DNA of 64,000 nucleotides from Methanoculleus marisnigri JR1 (GCF_000015825.1 NC_009051.1:2164695-2228694), one strand, 5' to 3'; positions 8,108 to 16,207 are shown, counted from the stretch's first letter. Numbers and translations are program-made. The notes: generated by a model not told the origin, from the sequence alone.

Positions 8108-8554
8108 TCAGTCCCTGAACAGTACCTGATACGTTACCGATTCTGCTCCAAAAAAGTCCCTGCAAAACTCCGCTGCTCTCGCGGGCTCGTATTCCTTGCA
8201 GCTGAAGATATCGAGGTAGGCTGCGTTGGTCTCGTTCGCGAAGTGACCGGAGACGAGCGATGTCTCGATGAGCTGGGTCATGGAGAATCCTGCGACCCTC
8301 TCGCAGGGGCCGAAGTGGATGATCTGCGGTTCGCCGAACCTCTTCATCTCGATGAGGTCGCACAGTTCGACGATGAACCGGTGGATCTTCTCTGCGTCCC
8401 TGATCGATGCCGGGTCGCACCCCTTCAGGTCCACGCTCGTGTACAGTCCCCAGCACCCGCGCTGCTTGAACTGTGCAACGATCTCTGCGTCGCTTACGGT
8501 CTCTGCCATAACGTTGCTTGCAGCAACGTTGTTTGTCATTACTTTACTTGCCAT
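8108..8554 (-). CDS. speH: S-adenosylmethionine decarboxylase proenzyme (class 1B-like)
   Basis: Pyruvoyl enzyme making decarboxylated AdoMet for polyamine synthesis; it self-cleaves to generate the pyruvoyl group. The 148-residue length is slightly longer than the 120-130 of small archaeal and bacterial forms. Aligning TSLVSGH with the family motif ESHLSIH places the cleavage serine at S99, a second serine at S102, catalytic H104 and C119 exactly 15 residues later, as in the Thermotoga enzyme. The usual E and H around the cleavage serine are T98 and L100. The ATG at 8554 has a GGTGA ribosome binding site; in-frame ATGs at codons 6 and 16 flank a near-perfect palindrome (8510-8530). Monocistronic. 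Confidence 0.85.
   Translation of the reverse strand: MASKVMTNNVAASNVMAETVSDAEIVAQFKQRGCWGLYTSVDLKGCDPASIRDAEKIHRFIVELCDLIEMKRFGEPQIIHFGPCERVAGFSMTQLIETSLVSGHFANETNAAYLDIFSCKEYEPARAAEFCRDFFGAESVTYQVLFRD
8510..8530 (-). repeat. Palindrome at the 5' end of the AdoMet decarboxylase gene
   Basis: AACGTTGCT (8510-8518) and AGCAACGTT (8522-8530) are perfect 9-bp arms around TGC. The element lies within codons 9-15 of the annotated frame, directly before an alternative in-frame ATG (8509). It may be an operator, an mRNA hairpin or simply repetitive coding sequence. Confidence 0.45.
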
Positions 8555-9110
8555 GATCTCACCTTCGAGACAAACTCTGATCGATTGATCTCAGTAGATT
8601 TTGATAGTTCTGATTTTAAACTTATCCATGCTGCTAATGAAAAATAGCCCTTATTTCCCGGTTAGGCGTGAGCAATTCCGCGGTATCCACAATTTTAAGG
8701 CACATTCTCGACCGATTTTTAAATCGGTGACTTTACTCGGCCTATTCATCGTTTAGTAGTCAAAAACCAATACAACATTCATACCAAGTATGAATAACCC
8801 CTGAGGGGAAATTTTTTCCGCGGACTTTGCTCCGGGGGTTTTCAGGCAGAAGGGGCCTTAAAAGACAGATCTTTTTTCGGCACGGCTTCCCGATATCATT
8901 TCGGATGTGAAAAACCAATAAGTTGGAGATAGGAAATATCCACCCTCGCACAGGCCTGTATCCCGACCGAAAGGCAGTCGGGCGACGACTACGGAACCCC
9001 TCTCCCGGCACCTGAAATCAGGGCATCTTTGCCGGACAACGCGCACCCCCGACCCGCAGTCACGCACCCCGCCGGGGTCTCTGGACACGACCTGCCGCAG
9101 GCAGATTCCT
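8555..9110. other. Intergenic region upstream of the AdoMet decarboxylase with several dyads
   Basis: No gene is recognisable. Perfect inverted repeats are ACCGATTT-TT-AAATCGGT (8711-8728), ATTCATAC-CAA-GTATGAAT (8777-8795) and CCCC-TGA-GGGG (8798-8808); the last is followed by six T's (8812-8817) and looks like a stem-plus-U-tract terminator. AAAAACCAATA occurs twice (about 8762 and 8910). An unannotated small RNA ending near 8817 is possible but nothing proves it. The part from 8880 to 9110 appears featureless. Confidence 0.45.
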
Positions 9111-9263
9111 TCACCGGACCTCCGGGGGGCGCCGGTGCATGCGCCGGACGTGCGCATGTAGATCTTCAACCGTGGGATACCGCCTGCCGCAGACCGGGCA
9201 GATGAACTCGCCCATCTCAGCGGGGATATCGGGGGGCCTCCTCCGCGGCGGCTCGCCCGTCAC
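9111..9263 (-). CDS. 50-residue C2H2 zinc-finger protein
   Basis: A tiny protein carrying one classical zinc finger: CPVC, twelve residues, H, four residues, H (C22, C25, H38, H43), in the segment FICPVCGRRYPTVEDLHAHV. An N-terminal Arg/Pro-rich arm (EPPRRRPP) and a basic C-terminal tail (RRMHRRPP) suggest nucleic acid binding. The GTG start (9263) overlaps the stop of the upstream phosphoesterase gene as GTGA, so the two are probably translationally coupled; an internal ATG at codon 17 would give just the finger. Small C2H2 proteins occur in archaea, mostly with unknown roles. Co-transcription with a DNA-end phosphoesterase suggests a DNA-targeting accessory factor (inference). Confidence 0.7.
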   Translation of the reverse strand: MTGEPPRRRPPDIPAEMGEFICPVCGRRYPTVEDLHAHVRRMHRRPPEVR

Positions 9264-9853
9264 TCCTTCCTCCCCGCTCCGATCTCCTCGATCGTTCGCC
9301 CGGAGACGACCGATCGGGGCTCCGTCGCGACCGGGTTTCTGCCGGGGTCGGCCTCGGCATCGTCCATCTTCACGAGGAGCCAGGCCTCCCCTTTCCCGGT
9401 CCTGAAACGGGTGAGAGCGTACCCACCCCGGATCTTCTCCCCATCGAGCAGGAAAGAGACGTGGCCCCTCCTCACGGCCTCAGCGACCTCGATCCTCTCC
9501 CCCTTCCTCCCCGTGAGGTTCTGGTAGGTCCCACGGTCCCAGACGAGAACCGTTCCCGCACCGTAACTCCCCTCCGGAATGACGCCCTCGAAGTCGGCGT
9601 ACTCGAGCGGATGATCCTCCGTCGGCACGGCGAGGCGCTTCTCCTTCGGGCTCATTGACGGCCCTTTCGGAACCGCCCAGGACTTCAGCACCCCGTCGAC
9701 CTCCAGGCGGAAATCGTAGTGGAGCGTGGTCGCTGCGTGTTTCTGGATGACGAAGATGGGACGGGAGGAAACCTCCCGTTCCCCCGGCGGCTCCGGCGTC
9801 CGGGAGAAATCCCTCTTCTCGTGGTACTCATCAAGCATGTCAGGGCCGGCCAT
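9260..9853 (-). CDS. Stand-alone DNA 3'-phosphoesterase (LigD PE domain family)
   Basis: Homologue of the phosphoesterase domain of bacterial ligase D, which trims 3'-phosphate or 3'-ribonucleotide ends during repair. The family core is intact: HAATTLHYDFRLEVDG with H45 and D53, SWAVPKGPS, EDHPLEYADFEGVIPEGSYG with H81, and VLVWDRGTY. No ligase or primase domain is attached; the 197-residue length equals one PE domain plus a short tail. The ATG at 9853 is used; codon 6 (MLDEYHEKRDF) is an alternative. It lies 41 bp after the HerA-like ATPase gene and overlaps the zinc-finger gene, suggesting a three-gene operon. Confidence 0.88.
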   Translation of the reverse strand: MAGPDMLDEYHEKRDFSRTPEPPGEREVSSRPIFVIQKHAATTLHYDFRLEVDGVLKSWAVPKGPSMSPKEKRLAVPTEDHPLEYADFEGVIPEGSYGAGTVLVWDRGTYQNLTGRKGERIEVAEAVRRGHVSFLLDGEKIRGGYALTRFRTGKGEAWLLVKMDDAEADPGRNPVATEPRSVVSGRTIEEIGAGRKE

Positions 9854-9894
9854 ACCAGAACACCGGCGCTGCCGGGAGATAAGAGTTTTCCCGG

Positions 9895-12228
9895 TCAGGG
9901 CTTCCGGCCGGATGTCGGGACGATCCGGACGTTCATCTTCTCCGAACCGATGATCAGGATCCCCTCTCCCGGCTGGAAGTTGAGAAGATCCTTCTCGCTC
10001 ACCTCGAAGAACTTGGCGTTTTCCTGGGCCTGCTTTTTGTTCTCGGAGCGCATACAGAACTTCACGGCGATGTTTGCAAGGATCTCCTCGTTGAAGTGGG
10101 CGATCAGCTGCGACGCGAGGATCAGCGAGACCCCGAATTTCCGCATCTCGGTCGCGTACTTGTTCAAGACCGCCTTGATCGAGGACTTCGAACCGCTCTT
10201 CTGGCTCACCAGGAGTTTCGCCTCGTCGACAATCACGAAGAGCCGGAACTTCGCCCGCTCGTCCTCCGTTCCGCGCGGGATCTCGCCCGTCGCCTGGAGG
10301 GTATAGTAGATCCGCCGGAGGAAGAGGTCCGCGAAGAGGTAGCGCAGGTTCTCCGGGAGAGCGTTTAAGTTGATATGGGTGATCCCGCCGGAGAGGATCG
10401 TGGGGATCGAGATCTTCTCCTCCCCCGAGAAGAGCTTGTAGTCGAAGATGTCCTCGAGGTAGGCCGGTATTGCTTCGTCCTCGCAGTTCATGATCTCGCC
10501 CTCGATGTCGTCGAAGTCGAGCACCCGTGTCCAGGTCTCGGTCTTCCCCGTGATCCCGGACATCCGGTAGCAGTCCTTGATGATGTTCTTGATCTTCCGG
10601 CGCTGCTGGATGCCGAGCGTCGGGAAGTTGATCGAGATGGCGTCGACGAAGTCCGAGGTCGCCCGGAGCGGGGTGATCTCGTCGATATCGGGGTCGAGTT
10701 CCAGCGGGTTGAAGTAGTACTCACCGCCCTCGCGGATCTTGTACGACCGGATATCCCCGTCGCTTGCGGCCATGTCCCCGTGGAAATCGATCAGGACGAC
10801 CGGCATCTCCTTTGCCGCGAGCTCTGAGGCGACGCACCGGATCGTCTCGGTCTTGCCGGCGCCCGAACCGCCGAGGATGATCATGTGGCCGTTGTTGAGC
10901 TGGCCGGGCGACCAGTTGACCTGCTGCCCGTCCTGCGCATGCCCGAGGAAGATGTCGAACCCCCCCGACCGGGGTGCTCCTGCCGGGACGTGTGACGGTT
11001 CGGGGGAACGGCGTTCCACAAAGACGGCATTTGAGGAAGGGCCGGGGGACGGGGCGGCACGCCGGCGTGCGGGCGGCGGCGTGATCGGGAGCGGTTCCTC
11101 CATCTCCTCTTCCTCCTCTTCGTCGGGGAAGACGAACTCTTCCCACTCCTCCTCGGCCGCGGGTGTTCCGACCGGGATCTCTTCCGCGGCGGGAGACGGT
11201 TCCTCCGGGGTGGGGGAGGAAGGCTCCGCTGCCGGGGCGGAACCATCGATGACGATCTTCTCGGCGATCTCGGCCATCAGCGCCTGTTCAAGGTCGCGCA
11301 GAAGCGTATCGTAGAGGTTGCGGTCCTTGACGATGAACCGGGCGAGGTCGACCCCGTCCTCCTCGCGCACCCCCTCGAGGACGTAGATCGCGTCGTCGAG
11401 TTCCGAGAGCACCCTCGCGAGTTCGCGGCGGTGGGCAGGCGATGCGCGGATACGGTCGTAGTCCTCGCCGCAGGCAAGGTAGCGCAGAACGGTGAACGTC
11501 GAGTAGAACGACTCGAGGAGCATGTCGTAGTGCTCCCTGATCGCCGGATCGATCTGTTCGAGCACCCCCTTGAGGATGTACGCGAACTCCGGCGGGAAGG
11601 TGTAGACGACGCCGTCGGCCTTTGCACCGTCGAGATCGTAGGCGTAGGCGAGAACCGCGCACCCGGCGGCCCTGAGCCGGGAGGCGAACCGTTCGCACTC
11701 GAGAAAAAGGCCCGGACTGTTGTTGAGGAGGAAACTGATGAACGTCTCTTCGGTGCGGGGGAGCGTGGATGGGAAGGTCTTGTTGACGAACGACCCCTTC
11801 ACGGTCCCTGCGAGAAGTGCCGGGACGATCTCGTGGATCTCGCGGGCGAGACTCTCGATGTCCAGCGCCCGGAGCCGTGCCTCCATCAGCGGCCGGGCTA
11901 TCGCCTCGCCGGTAGAAGTCGCCGTTAACACCGTCGTGCCGTGCCAGGAGGCGGACTCGATGAGGCCGACCTGCCTGAGCGCAAAGAGCGGCCCGGACGT
12001 GTAGGCGTAACAACTCTGTTCGACCACCCCCGCCCCTTCTCCCCGGGACGACGCGCTGTTCTGGGCGATGTAGATGTAGAGAAGTGTCTCGACGATGTCG
12101 CGAACCTCCTGCAGTCGGAAATCCCGCAGGTACTCGGTGACGGCGGGAGGGAATGACTCCATCAGGGGAGGAATCTCGGCATCTGCATAGCCTGTTGCTT
12201 TAAGTGCTTTGGCAAGGTCTGTTGACAC
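9895..12228 (-). CDS. HerA/FtsK-superfamily ATPase with large N-terminal domain
   Basis: A DNA-pumping or helicase-type P-loop ATPase. Walker A GGSGAGKTET lies near residue 455 and Walker B LFVIVDEA near 665. Downstream are the family features KYATEMRKFGVSLILASQ (sensor region) and a C-terminal NIAVKFCMRSENKKQA arginine segment. Residues 1-360 form a helical domain I do not recognise, and a Glu/Pro-rich acidic linker (about 360-440) joins it to the ATPase. The start is taken at GTG 12228, with GGTGAA just upstream; a longer frame from GTG 12300 has no ribosome binding site. Unlike canonical herA it is not next to nurA, mre11 or rad50 but to a LigD-type phosphoesterase. Confidence 0.85.
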   Translation of the reverse strand: MSTDLAKALKATGYADAEIPPLMESFPPAVTEYLRDFRLQEVRDIVETLLYIYIAQNSASSRGEGAGVVEQSCYAYTSGPLFALRQVGLIESASWHGTTVLTATSTGEAIARPLMEARLRALDIESLAREIHEIVPALLAGTVKGSFVNKTFPSTLPRTEETFISFLLNNSPGLFLECERFASRLRAAGCAVLAYAYDLDGAKADGVVYTFPPEFAYILKGVLEQIDPAIREHYDMLLESFYSTFTVLRYLACGEDYDRIRASPAHRRELARVLSELDDAIYVLEGVREEDGVDLARFIVKDRNLYDTLLRDLEQALMAEIAEKIVIDGSAPAAEPSSPTPEEPSPAAEEIPVGTPAAEEEWEEFVFPDEEEEEEMEEPLPITPPPARRRAAPSPGPSSNAVFVERRSPEPSHVPAGAPRSGGFDIFLGHAQDGQQVNWSPGQLNNGHMIILGGSGAGKTETIRCVASELAAKEMPVVLIDFHGDMAASDGDIRSYKIREGGEYYFNPLELDPDIDEITPLRATSDFVDAISINFPTLGIQQRRKIKNIIKDCYRMSGITGKTETWTRVLDFDDIEGEIMNCEDEAIPAYLEDIFDYKLFSGEEKISIPTILSGGITHINLNALPENLRYLFADLFLRRIYYTLQATGEIPRGTEDERAKFRLFVIVDEAKLLVSQKSGSKSSIKAVLNKYATEMRKFGVSLILASQLIAHFNEEILANIAVKFCMRSENKKQAQENAKFFEVSEKDLLNFQPGEGILIIGSEKMNVRIVPTSGRKP

Positions 12229-12628
12229 GGATTCACCAGCGGGTGCATTCTTCTCGTGGTGCCGGGCTTTCCCGGGCAGTGACGGCACGGTGCGCTGCAC
12301 GATACCGCGTCACGCGACGCGGCCCTGCGGGCAACCGCACCAGTGAAGCGGGTAGTTGGAATAGTTTCGCTCTACGACCTATTAAACATAGGCAGTTTGC
12401 AGAAAACCGGCTGCATCCGGCAGAATGCTCCCGTACCGGGGAAGCGCTCCGTTGCATCCCTCCGGGAGAGGCGGCGGCCACAACCCGGCGGATCTCCTGT
12501 TTCCAACCCCCTCAAAAATCGCCACATAGACCCTGATTTCCGACAACCCGCCGGAATCCCGGGGCAGCATTCATACTCACAATTATATATTATTATGATT
12601 ATATATTTCCCTGCCGAGGTGGTACCCC
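12229..12628. promoter_or_regulatory. Divergent intergenic region; AT-rich promoter of the sensor kinase
   Basis: About 400 bp between divergent genes. Two tandem TATA-like elements, ATTATATAT (12582-12590) and ATTATATATTT (12598-12608), precede the kinase GTG (12629) and its GAGGTGG ribosome binding site. On the minus strand, TGTTTAATAGG near 12390 is a weak TATA candidate for the HerA-like gene. The rest shows nothing I can identify. Confidence 0.5.
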
Positions 12629-14068
12629 GTGACTACCCTTACCGAACACCAGCGAGTGGCCATCGTCATGGCACTCCTCGCAATATCGGTCTTCCTGACC
12701 TACTACTTCCACGCCATCCTGATGCTCGGGACCGTCTTTTCGCACTTCTTCTACATCCCGATCATCCTGACCGCGCTCTGGTGGGAGAAACGGAGCATAC
12801 TGGTCGCCATCTTTCTCGGCGGGCTCGTCGTCATCAGCAGCCTCCTTTATCGACCCGAACTCCTGACCCTGAACGACTACGGGCGCGCGCTGATGTTCGT
12901 CGTCATCGCTTTCGTCGTCGCGTCCCTCTCCGAGCAGCTCAAAGGGCGGGAGCAGGAGGTGAAGAGACAGAGGGATCTCGTGCAGCGTTACCTGGACGTG
13001 GCGGGCGTCCTCTTCGTCGTCATCGGCACCGACCATACCATCCGGCTCGTCAACCGCCACGGGTGCGAGGTGCTCGGCTACCGGGAAGAGGAACTGCTCG
13101 GGAAAGACTGGTTCGATACGGTTGTTCCCGGAGCGTTCCGGGAGGTGCGACGGCAGACCTTTAATGAGATGATTGCCCGGAAAACCAGCATTCCAGGGCA
13201 GCGGGAGCACCCTGTCGTCACGCGGAGCGGCGACGAACTGATCCTCGCGTGGCAGGACACCGTGCTTACCGGAGACGACGGTCAGCCGATCGGGATAATC
13301 GGGTCGGGAGCCGACATCACCGATCGTATCCGGGCCGAAGAGGAGATGCGGAAGGCCCATGACGAGGCAAACCTCTACCTCGACATCATGACGCACGACA
13401 TCAACAACGCGAACGGCGTCGCTCTCGGGTATGCCGACCTGCTCGAGGCGATGCTCGACGGGGGGGGCCAGGAGATGGTCCGAAAACTCAGGGCCGGCGT
13501 CGGCCGGAGCATCGAGATCATCCAGAACGTCACGACGATAAGAAGGCTACATTCCCATGAGACAGCGACGAAGCCCGTCGACCTCGACGCTGTCGTCAGG
13601 GCCGAGATTGCCCACCATCCTGGTGCCCGGATCGCCTACAGCGGAGAGACAGTCAGGGTCATGGCCGACGACCTTCTCTCCGAAGTCTTTGCCAATCTCA
13701 TCGGCAACAGCATCAAGTTCGGGGATCCGGGAGTCGAGATCGCCGTCAGGGTCGAGGAGAGCGGCGATAAGGTTCTGGTCTCGATCGAGGATACCGGGCC
13801 GGGAGTATCCGACGCGGTCAAACCAACCCTCTTCACCCGTTTTGCGCGGGGGACGAGCAGCAGGAGCGGAAAAGGGCTCGGCCTCTACATCACCCGCACC
13901 CTGGTCGAACGCTACGGCGGTCGGGTATGGGTCGACGACCGGGTTCCGGGGCGTCCCGGACGCGGCGCGGCGTTCCGGTTCATCCTCCCCCGGTCGAGCC
14001 GGGCTCGGGAGCCGCCGGCCTCTCCCGCGCCGCCGGCGGCCTGCCGGATAGTCACCGCCAGACCTTGA
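12629..14068 (+). CDS. Membrane-bound PAS sensor histidine kinase
   Basis: Sensor kinase of 479 residues. Residues 8-100 contain about four hydrophobic helices, a compact membrane module. A coiled linker leads to a PAS domain (about 120-240; DVAGVLFVVIGTDHTIRLVN, ITDRIRAEEE at its end). The phosphoacceptor region is MTHDINNANGVALGYADLL, with H256 and the HDI-N-N form seen in many archaeal kinases. The ATPase domain has the N box (ANLIGNSIKFGD), DTGPGVSD and GKGLGLYITRTLVERYGG. GTG start with a good ribosome binding site. No response regulator lies nearby, so the partner is unknown. The 3' end overlaps the convergent DUF2124 gene by 17 bp. Confidence 0.92.
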   Translation: MTTLTEHQRVAIVMALLAISVFLTYYFHAILMLGTVFSHFFYIPIILTALWWEKRSILVAIFLGGLVVISSLLYRPELLTLNDYGRALMFVVIAFVVASLSEQLKGREQEVKRQRDLVQRYLDVAGVLFVVIGTDHTIRLVNRHGCEVLGYREEELLGKDWFDTVVPGAFREVRRQTFNEMIARKTSIPGQREHPVVTRSGDELILAWQDTVLTGDDGQPIGIIGSGADITDRIRAEEEMRKAHDEANLYLDIMTHDINNANGVALGYADLLEAMLDGGGQEMVRKLRAGVGRSIEIIQNVTTIRRLHSHETATKPVDLDAVVRAEIAHHPGARIAYSGETVRVMADDLLSEVFANLIGNSIKFGDPGVEIAVRVEESGDKVLVSIEDTGPGVSDAVKPTLFTRFARGTSSRSGKGLGLYITRTLVERYGGRVWVDDRVPGRPGRGAAFRFILPRSSRAREPPASPAPPAACRIVTARP

Positions 14069-14534
14069 CCGGGTCAATGGCGGCGTCGATGATCAGGTCG
14101 AAATCAAGAGCGTCGAGCCAGCCCATCTTCTCAAACATCTGCATGAAACAGATGCCCACGACCTTCGCCCCGGGATGGGCGGCGACGACCGACTGCACCG
14201 CTTCTTTCTCGACCGGGACGCCCGGCATCGCGAGCCCGCCCATCAGGACGATCACCTTCGGGTCGAGGCTGACCGCGTCGCCGGAGACCTGCATCCCGAC
14301 ACCCTCGACGGGGCGAACCGTCTTCGCCGCCGCCTCGTCCACGTACGGCACGTAGACCTGCTCGAGGGGGAGATCCCGGACGGCGAACCCCAGGAGTTCG
14401 ATAAAAGGGGTGCAGGTGCCGGGGCAGCCGTAGTAGACGACCTGATCGCCCTCTTCGAGGCCTGCCTCCTTGAGGTATGCCTTGAACGGCCGGAGCATCC
14501 CGGGGACGCCGGAAAGTTGCTCTTTTAATTCCAT
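14052..14534 (-). CDS. DUF2124-like conserved methanogen protein
   Basis: A 160-residue protein that resembles the archaeal DUF2124 family (recalled, not searched). Features: YYGCPGTCTPFIELLGFAVR with a CPGTC cysteine pair, DPKVIVLMGGLAMPGVPV, and AKVVGICFMQMFEKMGW; the alternating strand/helix pattern suggests a Rossmann-like fold. The ATG at 14534 (MELKEQLSGV) is chosen over upstream in-frame sequence of poor composition. Function unknown. It is last in a same-strand series (polyprenyl synthase, tautomerase, unknown, this gene). Confidence 0.7.
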   Translation of the reverse strand: MELKEQLSGVPGMLRPFKAYLKEAGLEEGDQVVYYGCPGTCTPFIELLGFAVRDLPLEQVYVPYVDEAAAKTVRPVEGVGMQVSGDAVSLDPKVIVLMGGLAMPGVPVEKEAVQSVVAAHPGAKVVGICFMQMFEKMGWLDALDFDLIIDAAIDPVKVWR

Positions 14535-14585
14535 AAGGGTCTGGTTGTCGCCGGGGCATATACCGTTTCCGGATGCGGCCAATCC

Positions 14586-14933
14586 TTAGAGCAACCCGCA
14601 CCCGGAGAGGTGGTAGAGCCGCTCGACCCTCCCGGCCGCCTCCTCCGATACCGCCTCACGGATGCGAACGAGAACGGTCTCGATATCCTCTTCGGGCATG
14701 CACCCGAGGTCCTCCCGGCCGGCGAGGATCTGGTCGGCGAGGTACCCCCAGTCCTCGTCCGAGAGCCGGGCGACTCGCTCCGCAAAATCCTCCTCGTCCG
14801 CTGCGATGTGGTTGGAGACCGGCGGGAGGATCGAGTGGAACTCGTGGCCCGACTCCGGGCAGAGGACACCGCTGTACTCGGGCGCCAGTTTTCTCAGGAT
14901 GGCAAAGTCCCTCTCGTCAAGTTCGCGTGCCAT
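14586..14933 (-). CDS. Conserved hypothetical acidic protein (115 aa)
   Basis: Unrecognised protein, mostly helical by composition and rich in Asp/Glu. It has one cysteine and one histidine close together early (LCPESGHEFHSILPP), a second GCMPEEDIETVL segment and a C-terminal LYHLSGCGLL. Its reading frame shows normal GC3 bias and it ends 51 bp before the DUF2124-like gene, so it is probably real and possibly co-transcribed. No function is proposed. Confidence 0.6.
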   Translation of the reverse strand: MARELDERDFAILRKLAPEYSGVLCPESGHEFHSILPPVSNHIAADEEDFAERVARLSDEDWGYLADQILAGREDLGCMPEEDIETVLVRIREAVSEEAAGRVERLYHLSGCGLL

Positions 14934-14991
14934 GGTTCCGTCCGTTCACGGGAGGCGTCTTTTAGCAAAAAAGTGTTCGGCGATCAAGGTG

Positions 14992-15177
14992 CTACGACTC
15001 CGAGAGGAGTTTTCCTGCCCGGGCGATGCTCTCGGTCTTGAGTTCCTCGAAGAAGATGGTGACCACCTGCGGCTCGACGCCGAACGTCTTCGTGACCGCG
15101 GCGGTGATCTCGTCTGCGAGTACCCGTTTCTGCTCAAGCGTCCGTCCTTCGGCCATACGAATGGTTATTACCGGCAT
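14992..15177 (-). CDS. 4-oxalocrotonate tautomerase family protein
   Basis: A 61-residue tautomerase. After removal of Met the N-terminus is Pro (MPVITIRMAEGRTLEQK), the catalytic base of the family. The strand-helix-strand pattern and arginine-bearing EGR fit the 4-OT fold, which assembles as a hexamer. The physiological substrate in methanogens is unknown. It begins about 80 bp after the polyprenyl synthase gene on the same strand. Confidence 0.85.
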   Translation of the reverse strand: MPVITIRMAEGRTLEQKRVLADEITAAVTKTFGVEPQVVTIFFEELKTESIARAGKLLSES

Positions 15178-15259
15178 GATCTCTCAAAAGAGTGTGGGGC
15201 GGAGCGGTATTTATCGTTGCGCAAACGTCTCGAAGCAGGGAATCGGGAACGGCGTGCCG

Positions 15260-16147
15260 TCACCCGGCAGGCACTTCTCCCGCCATCGTGAGCCCCACGA
15301 TATCCCTGACCGCCTGCCCGAACGGTTCCCACGCTTCCGGCGGCACCCGCCGCCGTCCGGCGTTCGTGATCCGGGCGGCCGCACCGCTCACCTCCCGCTC
15401 GAGAATCCGTCCAAGCGCCTGCCGGGTTCCGTTATTCCCCGGGACGCACCGGAGGAGGAGCGCCTCCGACCCCGGTCGGGAGCCCCGGACCCCCGCACCG
15501 GGTGCGCGGAGATCCGCGATGTCGTCGGCGACCTGCATCGCCTTCCCGGCGGCGAGGCCGAACTCGCCGAACGCGGCGACGACCGCATCCTCCTTCCCCG
15601 TCACCATGGCACCCCAGGCGGCCGCGAGCGAGAAGAGGCACCCCGTCTTTCTGGCGACGATCGCGTCGTAGAGTTCGGCCGCCGGGAGATCCGGGCCCCC
15701 GAGCATCTCCCAGGCCACGCCCCGGGCCATCTTCCGCTGGGCCGACGCAAGCATCGTCACGTATCCGGCACCGTAAGGAGCGGCAAGCGCGTAGGGGAGG
15801 GCGAGGATGCCGACGGCGTCGAGAACCGCCCGCCCCTCTCCCCGGGTGAGGTGAAGAGAGGGAACGCCCCGCCGTGCGGTATCCCCGTCCAGCATGTCGT
15901 CGAGGATGAGGCTTGCGGCGTGGGCGAGCTCGACGGCGCAGGCGAGGTCGAGTGCCTGTCGGGTGGGTGCTGCCGTGCGGGCGAGACCGGCGTGGATGTA
16001 GAGAAGGAGTCCTGCCCGCATCCGCTTTCCCTTCGAGAGGAGAGCGAGGACGGCGGAGTCGATCTCGCCCTCGCCGCCTGCCGTCTCCGCGATCCGGCGG
16101 TCGACGACAGGCCGGATCTTCTCAAGAAATTCGCGAAACGGTATCAT
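15260..16147 (-). CDS. Polyprenyl (geranylgeranyl-type) diphosphate synthase homologue
   Basis: Trans-isoprenyl diphosphate synthase family. Both Asp-rich motifs survive: DDMLD (D83, D84, D87) and DDIAD (D208, D209, D212), as does GKRMRAGL for the diphosphate-binding Lys/Arg. Length 295 residues, slightly short. Such enzymes supply C15-C20 chains for archaeal ether lipids or longer prenyl carriers; product length cannot be read reliably. The C-terminus is divergent and Arg-rich, and the gene is separate from mevalonate genes, so it may be a second, specialised synthase (inference). Confidence 0.85.
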   Translation of the reverse strand: MIPFREFLEKIRPVVDRRIAETAGGEGEIDSAVLALLSKGKRMRAGLLLYIHAGLARTAAPTRQALDLACAVELAHAASLILDDMLDGDTARRGVPSLHLTRGEGRAVLDAVGILALPYALAAPYGAGYVTMLASAQRKMARGVAWEMLGGPDLPAAELYDAIVARKTGCLFSLAAAWGAMVTGKEDAVVAAFGEFGLAAGKAMQVADDIADLRAPGAGVRGSRPGSEALLLRCVPGNNGTRQALGRILEREVSGAAARITNAGRRRVPPEAWEPFGQAVRDIVGLTMAGEVPAG

Positions 16148-16207
16148 GGCTCGTCACCCACGCCGATGCCGGTGCACCCGGTTAAGACGTCGGGACGGTA
16201 AAAAGGT

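Noticed and set aside
8858..9169. Possible 103-codon minus-strand gene after the zinc finger
   Set aside because: Composition is random-like; it overlaps the zinc-finger gene in another frame and has no ribosome binding site.
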